Assembly: GCF_001565895.1 (NCBI RefSeq)
Contig: NZ_LSNE01000007.1
Location: 81,646-145,645, forward strand
Direction: 5' to 3'
Source: Paraglaciecola hydrolytica
GTDB taxonomy: Bacteria; Pseudomonadota; Gammaproteobacteria; Enterobacterales; Alteromonadaceae
DNA length: 64,000 nucleotides
The position numbers and the translations under genes are program-made. Below, one piece after another: positions 1-7,985 of this stretch (positions are counted from its first letter, which is position 1; each line of letters opens with the position of its first letter). The notes under the pieces were generated by a model that searched no databases, was not told where the DNA came from, and saw only the letters and a program-made list of their open reading frames with translations.

Positions 1-370
1 GGTGTAAAGCTAAGACTTGTTGTTGGGATAAATAGTCTTGGTAGTGTTTGGCATAACGTTCGGTGATTGCCGTAGATTGTTGCTCGGCAGCCAATGAATG
101 TAATTCGACAGTGGTATATTGTGTGGCGCTGAGCTGTGGCTCATCTGTTTGCCATAGCTTGTAATGCCAAAATACCAAGGTGCACAGTAATAGAGTACTT
201 GCAGCTACTGCTACGTGGCCAATGCGTTGCCAGATTTGTCGATGGTTGAACATGGATTGGTGCGCAGCGAGTACCGCTCGTTTAATACTGGCTGGTGCGC
301 TGTGCTGGTTTTTACGTTGACGATATAAGTCTAGTAGGGCGTCGTCATTGGGTTTATTGGGCTTAGACAT
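1..370 (-). CDS. Putative anti-sigma factor or sigma-linked membrane protein (C-terminus beyond the window)
   Basis: Reading leftwards from the ATG at 368-370, an open frame runs to the window edge (123 codons visible). The start overlaps the last bases of the ECF sigma gene, the usual arrangement for a sigma/anti-sigma pair. A soluble N-terminal stretch of about 55 residues, rich in Lys, Asn and Asp, is followed by one hydrophobic segment (about residues 56-74) and then a polar, presumably periplasmic, part. No His/Cys zinc motif is visible in the N-terminal part, so it is not an obvious ZAS-type anti-sigma factor. The anti-sigma role is inferred from position and topology only; I recognise no family. 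Confidence 0.55.
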   Translation of the reverse strand, partial: MSKPNKPNDDALLDLYRQRKNQHSAPASIKRAVLAAHQSMFNHRQIWQRIGHVAVAASTLLLCTLVFWHYKLWQTDEPQLSATQYTTVELHSLAAEQQSTAITERYAKHYQDYLSQQQVLALH

Positions 371-950
371 CTTGTTCCTCGGCGAGGCCTTGTAATTGTG
401 CACGTAAGTGCTCTTTTGCATAACGTAGGCGACTTTTGATCGTTTCAATATTGTTATGAGTAATCGTTGCGATATCTTCCAGACTAAACATTTCCTGCTG
501 CAGACAAAATGCCTCTCGTTGCACAAAAGGCAAGTTGTCCAGTGCCTGATTAAAACATTGCAAGTGGTCTTGGCTCTTGTTTAGCAAAGGCTCAGGGGCG
601 ACAAAAGTATCAAAATCTACCTCTTCAACTAATCTTTGATTGCGCCGGTATTCATCGATCAACAGGTTGCGGGCTAAGGTAAATAACCAGGCTTTAAACA
701 AACCTGAGTCACGATAGAGATGTTTTTTTTCGATGACCTTAAGCCAAGTGAGTTGACTGATATCTTTAGCCAATGTGGCGTCAGACAAGGTTAATAAAAA
801 GTGATAGAGGTCATTGCCACAAGCGTCATATAGTTTACTCAGTAACACCTGCTCACCTGTCTTGGCGTAGCTCAGCATTAATGCTTCGTTACTCCAACCG
901 GTAGAGCTGTGTCTAAATATCCACGTTTTTAATGACAAGCTAATACTCAC
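363..950 (-). CDS. ECF-family RNA polymerase sigma factor (sigma-70 region 2 and region 4)
   Basis: This 195-aa protein has the two-domain build of RpoE-like sigma factors. Region 2 (about residues 25-105) contains the -10 recognition stretch around FKAWLFTLARNLLIDEYRR. Region 4 (about 135-190) contains a helix-turn-helix, LEDIATITHNNIETIKSRL. The start is a GTG at 948-950 with AAGGAG five bases upstream, which fits better than the internal ATG at residue 24. The 3' end overlaps the start of the downstream membrane protein, suggesting translational coupling. It presumably directs a small stress or uptake regulon; the signal cannot be told from the sequence. A TonB-like gene lies 52 bp upstream in the same direction. 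Confidence 0.88.
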   Translation of the reverse strand: MSISLSLKTWIFRHSSTGWSNEALMLSYAKTGEQVLLSKLYDACGNDLYHFLLTLSDATLAKDISQLTWLKVIEKKHLYRDSGLFKAWLFTLARNLLIDEYRRNQRLVEEVDFDTFVAPEPLLNKSQDHLQCFNQALDNLPFVQREAFCLQQEMFSLEDIATITHNNIETIKSRLRYAKEHLRAQLQGLAEEQDV

Positions 951-1002
951 TGCAACTCCTTAACATGATTATTCTGCCTGTAATTGTAAGATTAACAACA
1001 GC

Positions 1003-1644
1003 TTATTGATCCAGTTTAAAATCCAGTTGCACCATTAGTCCTTGCTGAGCTTGTGGCACTCCCGCAACAACCTGAGGTTTATATTTCCACTTGGCTAAAG
1101 CTCTTTTAGCTTCGCGATCAAATATGCGAGCAGGTTGAGCTTCAATTACTTGGATATCCTGCACCTGCCCTAAAATATCAATGGAAAACAGCAGTTTAAC
1201 CCAACCTTCTATACCAGCCCGCGCTGCATCGATAGGGTACTTAGGCTCCATGCGTACTACCGGTATGGCTTGACTGTCATCTAATGCCAACAGGGTATTG
1301 TTGGGCAGGCCTGGGTCTTGAATTTTGAGGTCGGGTGTATAGTTCACAAAAAGGGTTTTGTCGTCGGGTGTTTGCTCAATAATCCTGAGGGTTTTTTCAG
1401 GATGAGGTAAAGGTTCTGGCATAGGTTTAGGACGTGGTCTTTCGATTAATGGATTTTCTTTAAAATCGGAAGTCAGTTCAATAATGGGTGACAGGCGTGG
1501 CTGGGTCAGATCTTCGCCATCAAATGCGATGAGCTTTTGCATCATCACAAACAAGGCAAAAGTGATGGCGCTGGCCATTACTATCGCAGCAGTTAACTTA
1601 AATAAAGAAGGTTTAGGGTAGTGCAGTTCTAGTGTTGCATTCAT
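1003..1644 (-). CDS. TonB-family energy-transducer protein
   Basis: This 213-aa protein has the classic TonB architecture. A short cytoplasmic N-terminus is followed by one membrane anchor (about residues 17-36), then a Pro/Lys/Glu-rich spacer (about 65-90). The conserved C-terminal TonB domain (about 128-213) includes the YP..A.RAGIEGWV.L.F motif and an AKWKYKP block. TonB proteins carry proton-motive energy from ExbB/ExbD to outer-membrane receptors. No exbB, exbD or receptor gene lies nearby, so its receptor is unknown. The ATG at 1644 has GGAG seven bases upstream. It precedes the ECF sigma gene in the same direction and may be co-transcribed with it, recalling iron-uptake signalling modules; that link is inferred. 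Confidence 0.85.
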   Translation of the reverse strand: MNATLELHYPKPSLFKLTAAIVMASAITFALFVMMQKLIAFDGEDLTQPRLSPIIELTSDFKENPLIERPRPKPMPEPLPHPEKTLRIIEQTPDDKTLFVNYTPDLKIQDPGLPNNTLLALDDSQAIPVVRMEPKYPIDAARAGIEGWVKLLFSIDILGQVQDIQVIEAQPARIFDREAKRALAKWKYKPQVVAGVPQAQQGLMVQLDFKLDQ

Positions 1645-1710
1645 GGTATTTCTCCGGTGGTTTACAGGAGTAACGGACCAAAAATGAAAAAGGGGTTAAA
1701 AAATAAAAAC

Positions 1711-1828
1711 AGTGACTAGAAGCTAGTAAATAGATTCTAGTAACCGCAGAGGCTAGTAAATAGCGGCTAGATACTAGAAAAAACTTTGGCTTTTAACTAG
1801 TCACTAGTTTCTAGCGGCTAGCCACTGC
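1711..1828. repeat. CTAG-rich intergenic composite repeat, copy behind the globin gene
   Basis: About ten CTAG tetramers are packed into 118 bp, separated by short A/T-rich or GC-rich spacers. Read in the direction of the minus-strand globin gene, the element starts directly at that gene's stop codon with AGCAGTGGCTAG. It continues through GAAACTAGTGACTAG and an AAAGCC-like linker. The same layout recurs behind zntB, the GntP gene, the EamA-type gene, recA and the TSP3-repeat gene. It has no coding potential. Confidence 0.75.
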
Positions 1829-1829
1829 T

Positions 1830-2246
1830 CTACAAATAAATGATTTCTTTGCGGGTGGGGACCATTTTCGCCAGCAGTTTGTTTTGCACGGTATGAGGCA
1901 CATTGGCCTTGGTCATGGCGGCGATAAACAAATCGACGCCAAGGTTAAAGTCACTTTCGCTGATATTCATGCCTGCATGCACTTGCTCCATGGTATCGCC
2001 AGTATAGGTGCAGGGGCCATTAGCTAACAAACACAGGTGTTCATTGAGTTTTTCACGGAAACGTTCGATGTCTGATTCGGCAAAATAAGTAAACATGGTT
2101 TTGTTGTATTCAATTTCATGAATAAAATTATCAACTATCTGTGCGACAGTGTCTTTGCCACCCAGTTCGTCATATAAACTCATTTGAGTGCTGGCACAGC
2201 CAGTCAGTAGGCTGAAGATGAAACATAAGGTAGCGAATTTTTTCAT
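1830..2246 (-). CDS. Group 1 (trHbN-like) truncated globin with a lipoprotein signal
   Basis: The 138-aa product starts with a lipoprotein signal peptide whose lipobox LLTGC places the lipidated cysteine at residue 17. From residue 23 it matches the truncated-globin pattern: YDELGG at the start of the fold, a GP.TYTG turn (about 77-83) and MEQVHAG, in which His90 is the expected proximal haem ligand. Group 1 truncated globins bind O2 and NO and can detoxify NO; they are usually cytoplasmic, so a membrane-anchored exported form is uncommon. It is the last gene of a four-gene operon and starts 4 bp after the DUF3034 gene. Family assignment is strong; the ligand and the inner versus outer membrane location are inferred. 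Confidence 0.85.
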   Translation of the reverse strand: MKKFATLCFIFSLLTGCASTQMSLYDELGGKDTVAQIVDNFIHEIEYNKTMFTYFAESDIERFREKLNEHLCLLANGPCTYTGDTMEQVHAGMNISESDFNLGVDLFIAAMTKANVPHTVQNKLLAKMVPTRKEIIYL

Positions 2247-2250
2247 AGTC

Positions 2251-3114
2251 TTACCACAATTGTCCGTTTAATGAGAGATACAAACCTGATTGCCCTGCGG
2301 CGCCCGCGATAGTGCCAAGCTCTGCCCACGCGAGAGTCAGGTTAAAGTCTTTACTGGGAATATAAGAGATAAAATAATCGGTCCAGTTATCTTCACCTAA
2401 ACCTAAATTATCCGGTTTTTGGCGATATTCGATGCCCACCGCAATATTGCGTGAAAACAGTATGCCGGCCGAGGCTTCAAACATGATTTCGTAGTCGTCA
2501 TTTTTTATCCCACCGAAACCTAATATACCCATTTCATTGGCTTTGGTGGCTCGTGCTGTCAGGTTCCAAACGGCGTTGTAACCAGCAATCGCGCCTAAAT
2601 GTACTTTGGTAGCGGCCAGATAAAAATCGGTGCCGCTGCTGTTGTTGTCTGCCCCCACTGCGGCGGCAATATCGCCATCTTCCAAGTGTTTGTACTGCAT
2701 GCCGACACTGAGTTGGGGCCAGTCTGAATACACCACGTCGCCATAGAGTCGGTATTTTAAACCCACAATATTTTGTTTGATGTCGATACCCGCGCCTTTT
2801 ATTTCAAAACGTTGTTGGGCCACGCTAACTTCCAGACTGTCATAAAAGGATAAGCTGGCACCTAACATAGTCAGGCGATAATCATCGACATCAACTTGAG
2901 TGACCACAGCACCTGCGGATATCTGATCGCGACTGTCGTAACCCGATATGGTAGCCCAAGGAACTATGCCACCGCCGCCACTACCTTCAATTTGACTTAG
3001 ACCTGCGGTCGCTATCAATTTGCCGTCTGCGGCCAGTGCCACTGGAGTATGCAAAGTAACTATAGTCAGGCCAGCTTGTAATAATGCTAGTGCCGGATAC
3101 TTTGGTATTTTCAT
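2251..3114 (-). CDS. DUF3034 family envelope protein (probable outer-membrane beta-barrel)
   Basis: From the ATG at 3114 the product has 287 residues with a clear signal peptide ending near PVALAADG. The rest alternates polar and aromatic residues in strand-like stretches and ends in Trp, as outer-membrane barrels often do. The GLSQIEGSGGGG start of the mature part and the overall length fit the DUF3034 family as I know it. The frame could be extended upstream, but the ATG at 3114 overlaps the EAL gene's TGA (ATGA), the signal peptide begins there, and the extension would lie inside the EAL gene. No biochemical role is known for the family. Its place between the cyclic-di-GMP gene and the globin suggests a shared sensory or electron-transfer process. 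Confidence 0.75.
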   Translation of the reverse strand: MKIPKYPALALLQAGLTIVTLHTPVALAADGKLIATAGLSQIEGSGGGGIVPWATISGYDSRDQISAGAVVTQVDVDDYRLTMLGASLSFYDSLEVSVAQQRFEIKGAGIDIKQNIVGLKYRLYGDVVYSDWPQLSVGMQYKHLEDGDIAAAVGADNNSSGTDFYLAATKVHLGAIAGYNAVWNLTARATKANEMGILGFGGIKNDDYEIMFEASAGILFSRNIAVGIEYRQKPDNLGLGEDNWTDYFISYIPSKDFNLTLAWAELGTIAGAAGQSGLYLSLNGQLW

Positions 3115-5444
3115 GTATTCTCCAACCAGTTTTGATTTATATGGCTTCGATACCACTCTATAAGCGCAGCAACTGGGATGGGTTTGCAGATGTGATAACC
3201 TTGCGCGTATTCGCAATCCCAGCGCTGTAACATCGCCAGTGTTTCTTGGTTCTCGACACCTTCTGCTACTACATCCATGCCAAAGCTTTTGGCTAACTTT
3301 AATACGGTTTGCACGATATTTTGATCACCCACTTGGGTATTTAATTTGAGTACAAAACTTTTATCGACCTTTAAGGTGTCTACGGGCAGATTTTTTAAGT
3401 AGGCCATCGACGAATAACCCGTGCCAAAATCATCAATTGCTAGGGTAAAACCATAATCTTTAAAGGCGGTGAGATGTTTGATGGCTTTATCTGGATCTTT
3501 TACTACGTCGCTTTCAGTGATCTCAAAAGATAAGAGACTGCGTGGTAAATTACGCTCTGCAAGCTGGCTGACCACCATGGGCAACAGTTCGGGATTCATT
3601 ACATCATGGGCGGATAAATTAATCGCTATGCATACATCTATACCAGCATCGAGCAATAGCTGGCCGTCGTCCATGGCGCGGTTAATCACCCAGTTGGTGA
3701 CATTCTCGATAAAACCGGCCTGTTCAGCAATGCGAATAAAATCTTCTGGTGATACAAACCCCAGTTTTACGCTATTCCAGCGAATGAGGGCTTCAACACT
3801 CATTATTTTATTGGCACTAATGTTGAGCTTGGGTTGATAGGCTAGGCTTAGTTCTTGTTGATTACCGGCTAAGGCTTGTTTTAGCTCAATAATAATCGAC
3901 AATCTGCGCAGATAACGTTGTTCAATTTCAGGATCAAAACTCAAGAGTAGTTGGCGGGTAATTTGCGCTTCGTCTAAAACGATATTCATACGTTTAAACA
4001 AAATTTGCGCCGTTTGCGCATCGGCCGGGCAATCAATTATGCCAATAGCCACTTTTAAGTTAATGATAACGCCGGTTTCTTCTATGGGGTGTTCTAATGC
4101 GAGTTTTAACTTGAGTAGTTGCTCATTACTTTGCACTACATCTGGGATCCACAGTAACTCTCCACCGGTTAAACGGGCGGCCAAGCCACCTAACGCCGAG
4201 ACTCTTGACGCTAATACTTTCAAACAGATATCGCCGCTATGATAACCAAAGATGTCATTAATGCCGCGAAAACCAAAAATATTGATACCAATGGCCTGGA
4301 ACGATTCTCCTAGCTGTAACTTATCATCAATGACTTTTTCGATGTGGTAGCGGTTATTGATGCGTGTCAGTAAATCATGATTGGCTTGGAAAATGATTTT
4401 AGACTCACGGGCGCGGATGTTGTCTTGCATCAGTGAAAAGGCGCTGGAGAGATCCTGTACTTCGCTTAAATCTTCGCTATTGGTGTGTAAGGTTTGTTGG
4501 TAATTCCCATGGGAAATACGATGCGCTACCTCGGCCAGTTTTTTGAGCGGAGTAGCCAAGTTACGGGCAAACATGGCACCAAATAGCAGAGTTATCAGGA
4601 TGGATAACAAAGCAACCAAGGTAATGGTGATTTGCAGTTGGTTAAATTCTGAAAAAATATGCTCGGCATTTTCCGACAGTACAACCCAAACACTTTGATC
4701 TTGTAATTCAGCTAACTGGAACTGTTTAGAGATATAAGCATGTTTTTTTAATATGGCCGTATCCCACCAGCTAAAGGAGCGTTTTTCATCCTCGATAACA
4801 TTAAGTTGAGTGCCTAGTGCTAAGGTACTGGCAGAAAAAATCAGGCTATCGTTGTGTCTGACCTGCAACGATAAATCTAACTGAGTGATATTTTTAAGCT
4901 GAGTCAGTAGCTCTTTTTCTAGCTCAAAACCCACTAAGGTCAGTGCGATGGGGCGTGGCGCATCCACAGTGAGCATAATGACTTGATAGAGTTTGTCATC
5001 AAATAACATCAGTGTGGTACTGCCGCCTTCGTTGATGGTCTCTTGGACAAAGTCAGCATAAGGAAAAGGGCTGCCAATTGGCAACGCTGCAGAGGTACTA
5101 GAGGTAAGCAGGCCATCAAGGGATATCAGCGCCATTAAGTCGGCATTAATGCGATTGCCATGGTTGAGCAATACACTGCGAATAGTGCCTTCGTCTTGGG
5201 TGGCAACTGCCTGTTTAAAACCAAAATCTGAGGTCAGTACATCGGCACTGTTATAGAGCTGTTGCTCGCGGCTGGCGAGTACTTGCTGTAACACGCCTTG
5301 GGCAATGGTGAGGTTACGATTTAATTGTTTTTGCGCGTGGCCGGAAGTGGTGACCCACATGCTGATGAGTACACCGACTGTGGTAAACAGTACCGTGCCT
5401 ACAACTAGCCTAAAAATGCTTTTATTAAGTGAGGTCGCTGCCAT
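3111..5444 (-). CDS. Membrane-bound GGDEF/EAL protein, likely cyclic-di-GMP phosphodiesterase
   Basis: About 777 residues. There is a first membrane segment at about 10-32, a periplasmic sensory region at about 33-270 and a second membrane segment at about 272-294. A HAMP linker (about 295-348), a GGDEF-like domain (about 350-505) and an EAL domain (about 515-770) follow. The GGDEF active site is degenerate (TGGEL), so cyclase activity is unlikely. The EAL domain keeps EALIRW (about 552), NLSAHD, FEITESD, DDFGTGYSS (672-680), KVDKSF and VAEGVEN, as expected for an active phosphodiesterase. The ATG at 5444 shares one base with the TGA of the cupredoxin gene; a TTG one codon upstream is also possible. 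The stop overlaps the DUF3034 start, so all three genes look translationally coupled. Confidence 0.9.
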   Translation of the reverse strand: MAATSLNKSIFRLVVGTVLFTTVGVLISMWVTTSGHAQKQLNRNLTIAQGVLQQVLASREQQLYNSADVLTSDFGFKQAVATQDEGTIRSVLLNHGNRINADLMALISLDGLLTSSTSAALPIGSPFPYADFVQETINEGGSTTLMLFDDKLYQVIMLTVDAPRPIALTLVGFELEKELLTQLKNITQLDLSLQVRHNDSLIFSASTLALGTQLNVIEDEKRSFSWWDTAILKKHAYISKQFQLAELQDQSVWVVLSENAEHIFSEFNQLQITITLVALLSILITLLFGAMFARNLATPLKKLAEVAHRISHGNYQQTLHTNSEDLSEVQDLSSAFSLMQDNIRARESKIIFQANHDLLTRINNRYHIEKVIDDKLQLGESFQAIGINIFGFRGINDIFGYHSGDICLKVLASRVSALGGLAARLTGGELLWIPDVVQSNEQLLKLKLALEHPIEETGVIINLKVAIGIIDCPADAQTAQILFKRMNIVLDEAQITRQLLLSFDPEIEQRYLRRLSIIIELKQALAGNQQELSLAYQPKLNISANKIMSVEALIRWNSVKLGFVSPEDFIRIAEQAGFIENVTNWVINRAMDDGQLLLDAGIDVCIAINLSAHDVMNPELLPMVVSQLAERNLPRSLLSFEITESDVVKDPDKAIKHLTAFKDYGFTLAIDDFGTGYSSMAYLKNLPVDTLKVDKSFVLKLNTQVGDQNIVQTVLKLAKSFGMDVVAEGVENQETLAMLQRWDCEYAQGYHICKPIPVAALIEWYRSHINQNWLENT

Positions 5445-6163
5445 CAATTAAACTTAGATTTGAATTTAGAGGTGGTTTTGGGGGCTTCGTCAGTCACTGC
5501 TGTTTGCCCCACTAAGTTTAAATTCAACTGGATAAATCCACCCTCGGCAGAGGCTGGCAATGAGCTTATATCAACACTTTCACGTTTGGTATTTTGCGTG
5601 GATAAATTAGCATGCCAAACATTTACTAGGCTGGCTGAGTCGGGTAGTTGCACCTCACCCTGGGCGTCAGAAATAAAGGTTTTTTCGTCTTGGGCAACAT
5701 ATATATAACCCACCATCTGATCGTGAATATTACAACCTAAGACCACTATGCCCGGTTTATCGAACATCAGCGGTGCGTTAACGACACCTTTGAACAATTT
5801 AATTTCAAAGGGTTTGGTGGCTGAAAAACTGTAAACATGATGACGAATATCATCACTATTAGGAAACGCAACTAACTGCCCTGCAGTGATGGTGAGTACA
5901 CGCGGTAAAAACTGTTTGTTGATCTGATCCATTACCGCAATTTCTTTGTTAGCCTTATCTGCTGAGGCTATTTGTGGAATAGCGATAACGGCATCCATTA
6001 TGGGTTGGTTATTTTGATCAATCAGTTTGAGGGTTTTAGCCTGGAGTGGATAACCAAGGGTTAATAATAAACCGCAAAAAAGTAATTTTTTAGCAGTGCT
6101 AAAGAGCTTGTTGCTTAAGACGTTTTGCCATGCTGCTAATAAAACTGTGTTATCTAAATTCAA
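5444..6163 (-). CDS. Periplasmic cupredoxin-like (blue copper) protein
   Basis: A 239-aa protein with an N-terminal export signal (hydrophobic core about residues 27-41, ending at LQAK) and a plastocyanin/cupredoxin-like domain. Candidate copper ligands are His108 or His109 in DIRHHVYSF and Cys144, His147 and Met150 in GCNIHDQM, the His-Cys-His-Met set of type 1 copper sites. Relatives are often labelled methylamine utilisation protein, but no methylamine dehydrogenase genes are here. It is the first gene of the four-gene operon. The start codon is a TTG with only a weak ribosome-binding site, so the true start may be slightly further in. As the first gene it may supply the copper-dependent or redox input sensed by the EAL protein; that is inference. 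Confidence 0.78.
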   Translation of the reverse strand: MNLDNTVLLAAWQNVLSNKLFSTAKKLLFCGLLLTLGYPLQAKTLKLIDQNNQPIMDAVIAIPQIASADKANKEIAVMDQINKQFLPRVLTITAGQLVAFPNSDDIRHHVYSFSATKPFEIKLFKGVVNAPLMFDKPGIVVLGCNIHDQMVGYIYVAQDEKTFISDAQGEVQLPDSASLVNVWHANLSTQNTKRESVDISSLPASAEGGFIQLNLNLVGQTAVTDEAPKTTSKFKSKFN

Positions 6164-6337
6164 GATATAAACGCCTTATATTTTATCACTCATGAGGGCA
6201 TGATTTACCCTTCAACGGAACATCTTACATGATAGGATCGCAGATATACAATATCACTGTTTGACTTGCGCTGGGGTAGGCGAGTATACAGTTAACTATA
6301 AAAAAATTGATTAATATTGATCTAAAAAGGCGTCACA

Positions 6338-7174
6338 GTGGATTTGATTTTCAGCATTCTCACTAATAAGTTTTTCCTCACTTTTGTTATTCCGTCCTCA
6401 GCTTTAAGCTTAAAGTTTATGCTGGTTAAATGGTGTCGTCGCCGAGCTAAAAGCCAAGGTGATGACAAACGTGATCTGATTAATAACGTTAAGAATTTTA
6501 TTAATTTTGCACTTATAGTTTCGTTATTAGCTATCTGGGCCCCCGAGATCCAAAATTTTGCCTTATCTATAGCGGCCTTTGCTGTGGCTATTGTGATTGC
6601 AACACGAGAGCTTATTCAGTGTGTGATTGGCTTTTTCTATTTAATGTCTACCCGACCTTTTCGTATTGGAGATTGGATAGAGGTTGAAAGCCATATTGGC
6701 GAGGTAACCGAAACCGATTGGATCAAAACTACTTTGTTAGAGGTGGATCATAAAGCTTACCAATACACTGGAAAAACCTTGTTTATCCCTAATAACAAAT
6801 TTTTTGCTATTCCGATTAAAAATTACAATTTTCTCAAACGTTATGCCTCTCATCAGTTTTCTATATCGCGTAATCAAAGTGTGAATCCCTATGTGTTTAT
6901 GCCGCAATTATTGGCAAAAGCGCAAGAGTATTGCAGTGACTTTGTTGATGTAGGCACCCGTTATAACCACATGATAGAAAGACGTTTGGACGTTAAAATT
7001 GCCGGCCCTGAGCCTGAAATTAGGGTTTCTACCACCAATGTAGGTGACACTGTTGTATCATTCACACTGTTTTGCCCCACCAATCGAGCGGCAGAGCTTG
7101 AGCAAGCTTTAACAACAGACTTTATGAATTTGTGGTTTGCCGAGCTGCATAAAATAGCCAGCGATGCACCTTAG
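6338..7174 (+). CDS. MscS-family mechanosensitive ion channel
   Basis: This 278-aa membrane protein has about three hydrophobic segments (residues 10-28, 53-70 and 74-100). The last is followed by the conserved MscS beta-domain start RPFRIGDWIEV, then IGEVTETDW and the IPNNKF block typical of the family. Small MscS channels open under membrane tension to release solutes during hypo-osmotic shock. The protein is close in length to E. coli MscS. It is transcribed alone, divergent from the cupredoxin operon across a 174-bp AT-rich gap that must hold both promoters. The start is a GTG at 6338 with AAAGG upstream. Confidence 0.9.
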   Translation: MDLIFSILTNKFFLTFVIPSSALSLKFMLVKWCRRRAKSQGDDKRDLINNVKNFINFALIVSLLAIWAPEIQNFALSIAAFAVAIVIATRELIQCVIGFFYLMSTRPFRIGDWIEVESHIGEVTETDWIKTTLLEVDHKAYQYTGKTLFIPNNKFFAIPIKNYNFLKRYASHQFSISRNQSVNPYVFMPQLLAKAQEYCSDFVDVGTRYNHMIERRLDVKIAGPEPEIRVSTTNVGDTVVSFTLFCPTNRAAELEQALTTDFMNLWFAELHKIASDAP

Positions 7175-7186
7175 TTATAGCTTCCA

Positions 7187-7296
7187 TCCTTGCGACTGCA
7201 GGTTTGTTGGCTGCACTCACCACTATAGACAAGCGCGTTGCCCTTGGCACGGCTAAACTCCTTTGCCGCAACTGTGCAATTCCAATGATAAGGGAT
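7187..7296. repeat. Dispersed intergenic repeat, long form
   Basis: The ends of this stretch match a shorter element at 38192-38257. The left part shares ATCCTTG.. ACTGCAGG and TGTTGGCTGCA, and the right part shares ATTCCAATGATAAGGG. This copy carries roughly 44 extra internal bases. It lies between the convergent MscS and DUF1275 genes. An open frame of 67 codons across it has no recognisable product and is not annotated. Confidence 0.6.
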
Positions 7297-7307
7297 AGTA
7301 AAGGGTC

Positions 7308-7976
7308 TCAAGTAATCACCGGTTCATTTTTCACAAAAATCCGGTATGACAGTGCTAATACAAAACAAATAATTGCTGGGGCGACTAGGGCGCGAAAAGC
7401 AAAGTGACTAAACAATATAGTGCCCAATGTTCCACCAGTAATAAAACCCAGAATAATCAAGACAAACAGAATGCCTTTGCGCTTATCAAAACTTTCGCCG
7501 CGTAATTTTGCGCCGAGCATAATACCTAGGTCAGTAAAAATTCCCGTGACATGGGTCGTTCTGACAATAGCCCCGCTATATGTTGTGGCTAAGGCATTTT
7601 GTATTCCGCAAGCACATGATGCCAAAAAATGGCCATAAATAGAGCCCTTGTGCATTAACAACATGGCTAAAATTAACAAGATCCCTTCGATGAGCAATAA
7701 AGAGTCATATTGACGTCCTGACTTGACCGATCGCCCTGATAAAAGTAAACCAGACAGTGCTGCACCTAATAAAAAGCTCAGTAAGATGACAAGCAGATGA
7801 AATAAGGTTGCATAGTCGATATTGGCTAAGGCGCTGCCTGCTAAAGTTGCAGTACCAGAAAGGTGGGAGATAGCTTGATGTGTTAGACCTGATAAACCAA
7901 TAGCATTAATACATCCGGCGCTAAAGGCAAGAATAAAAGCACCAAATTCAACCCAGCGTGGCAATCTTTTTATCAC
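7308..7976 (-). CDS. DUF1275 (YoaK-like) family membrane protein
   Basis: A 222-aa integral membrane protein with about six hydrophobic segments. The first reads FILAFSAGCINAIGL and is followed by HLSGTATLAGSAL; these are the hallmark blocks of the DUF1275/YoaK family. The SGAIVRTTHVTGIFTDLG block in the middle is also typical. The family has no established biochemical role; a transport function has been suggested because of its fold. The gene starts nine bases from the end of the upstream DUF1439-like gene, so the two probably form an operon. Confidence 0.85.
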   Translation of the reverse strand: MIKRLPRWVEFGAFILAFSAGCINAIGLSGLTHQAISHLSGTATLAGSALANIDYATLFHLLVILLSFLLGAALSGLLLSGRSVKSGRQYDSLLLIEGILLILAMLLMHKGSIYGHFLASCACGIQNALATTYSGAIVRTTHVTGIFTDLGIMLGAKLRGESFDKRKGILFVLIILGFITGGTLGTILFSHFAFRALVAPAIICFVLALSYRIFVKNEPVIT

Positions 7977-7985
7977 TTTCGCTTC

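Noticed and set aside
7204..7407. 67-codon plus-strand frame after MscS
   Set aside because: It covers a dispersed repeat and runs into the end of the DUF1275 gene on the other strand; no protein features.
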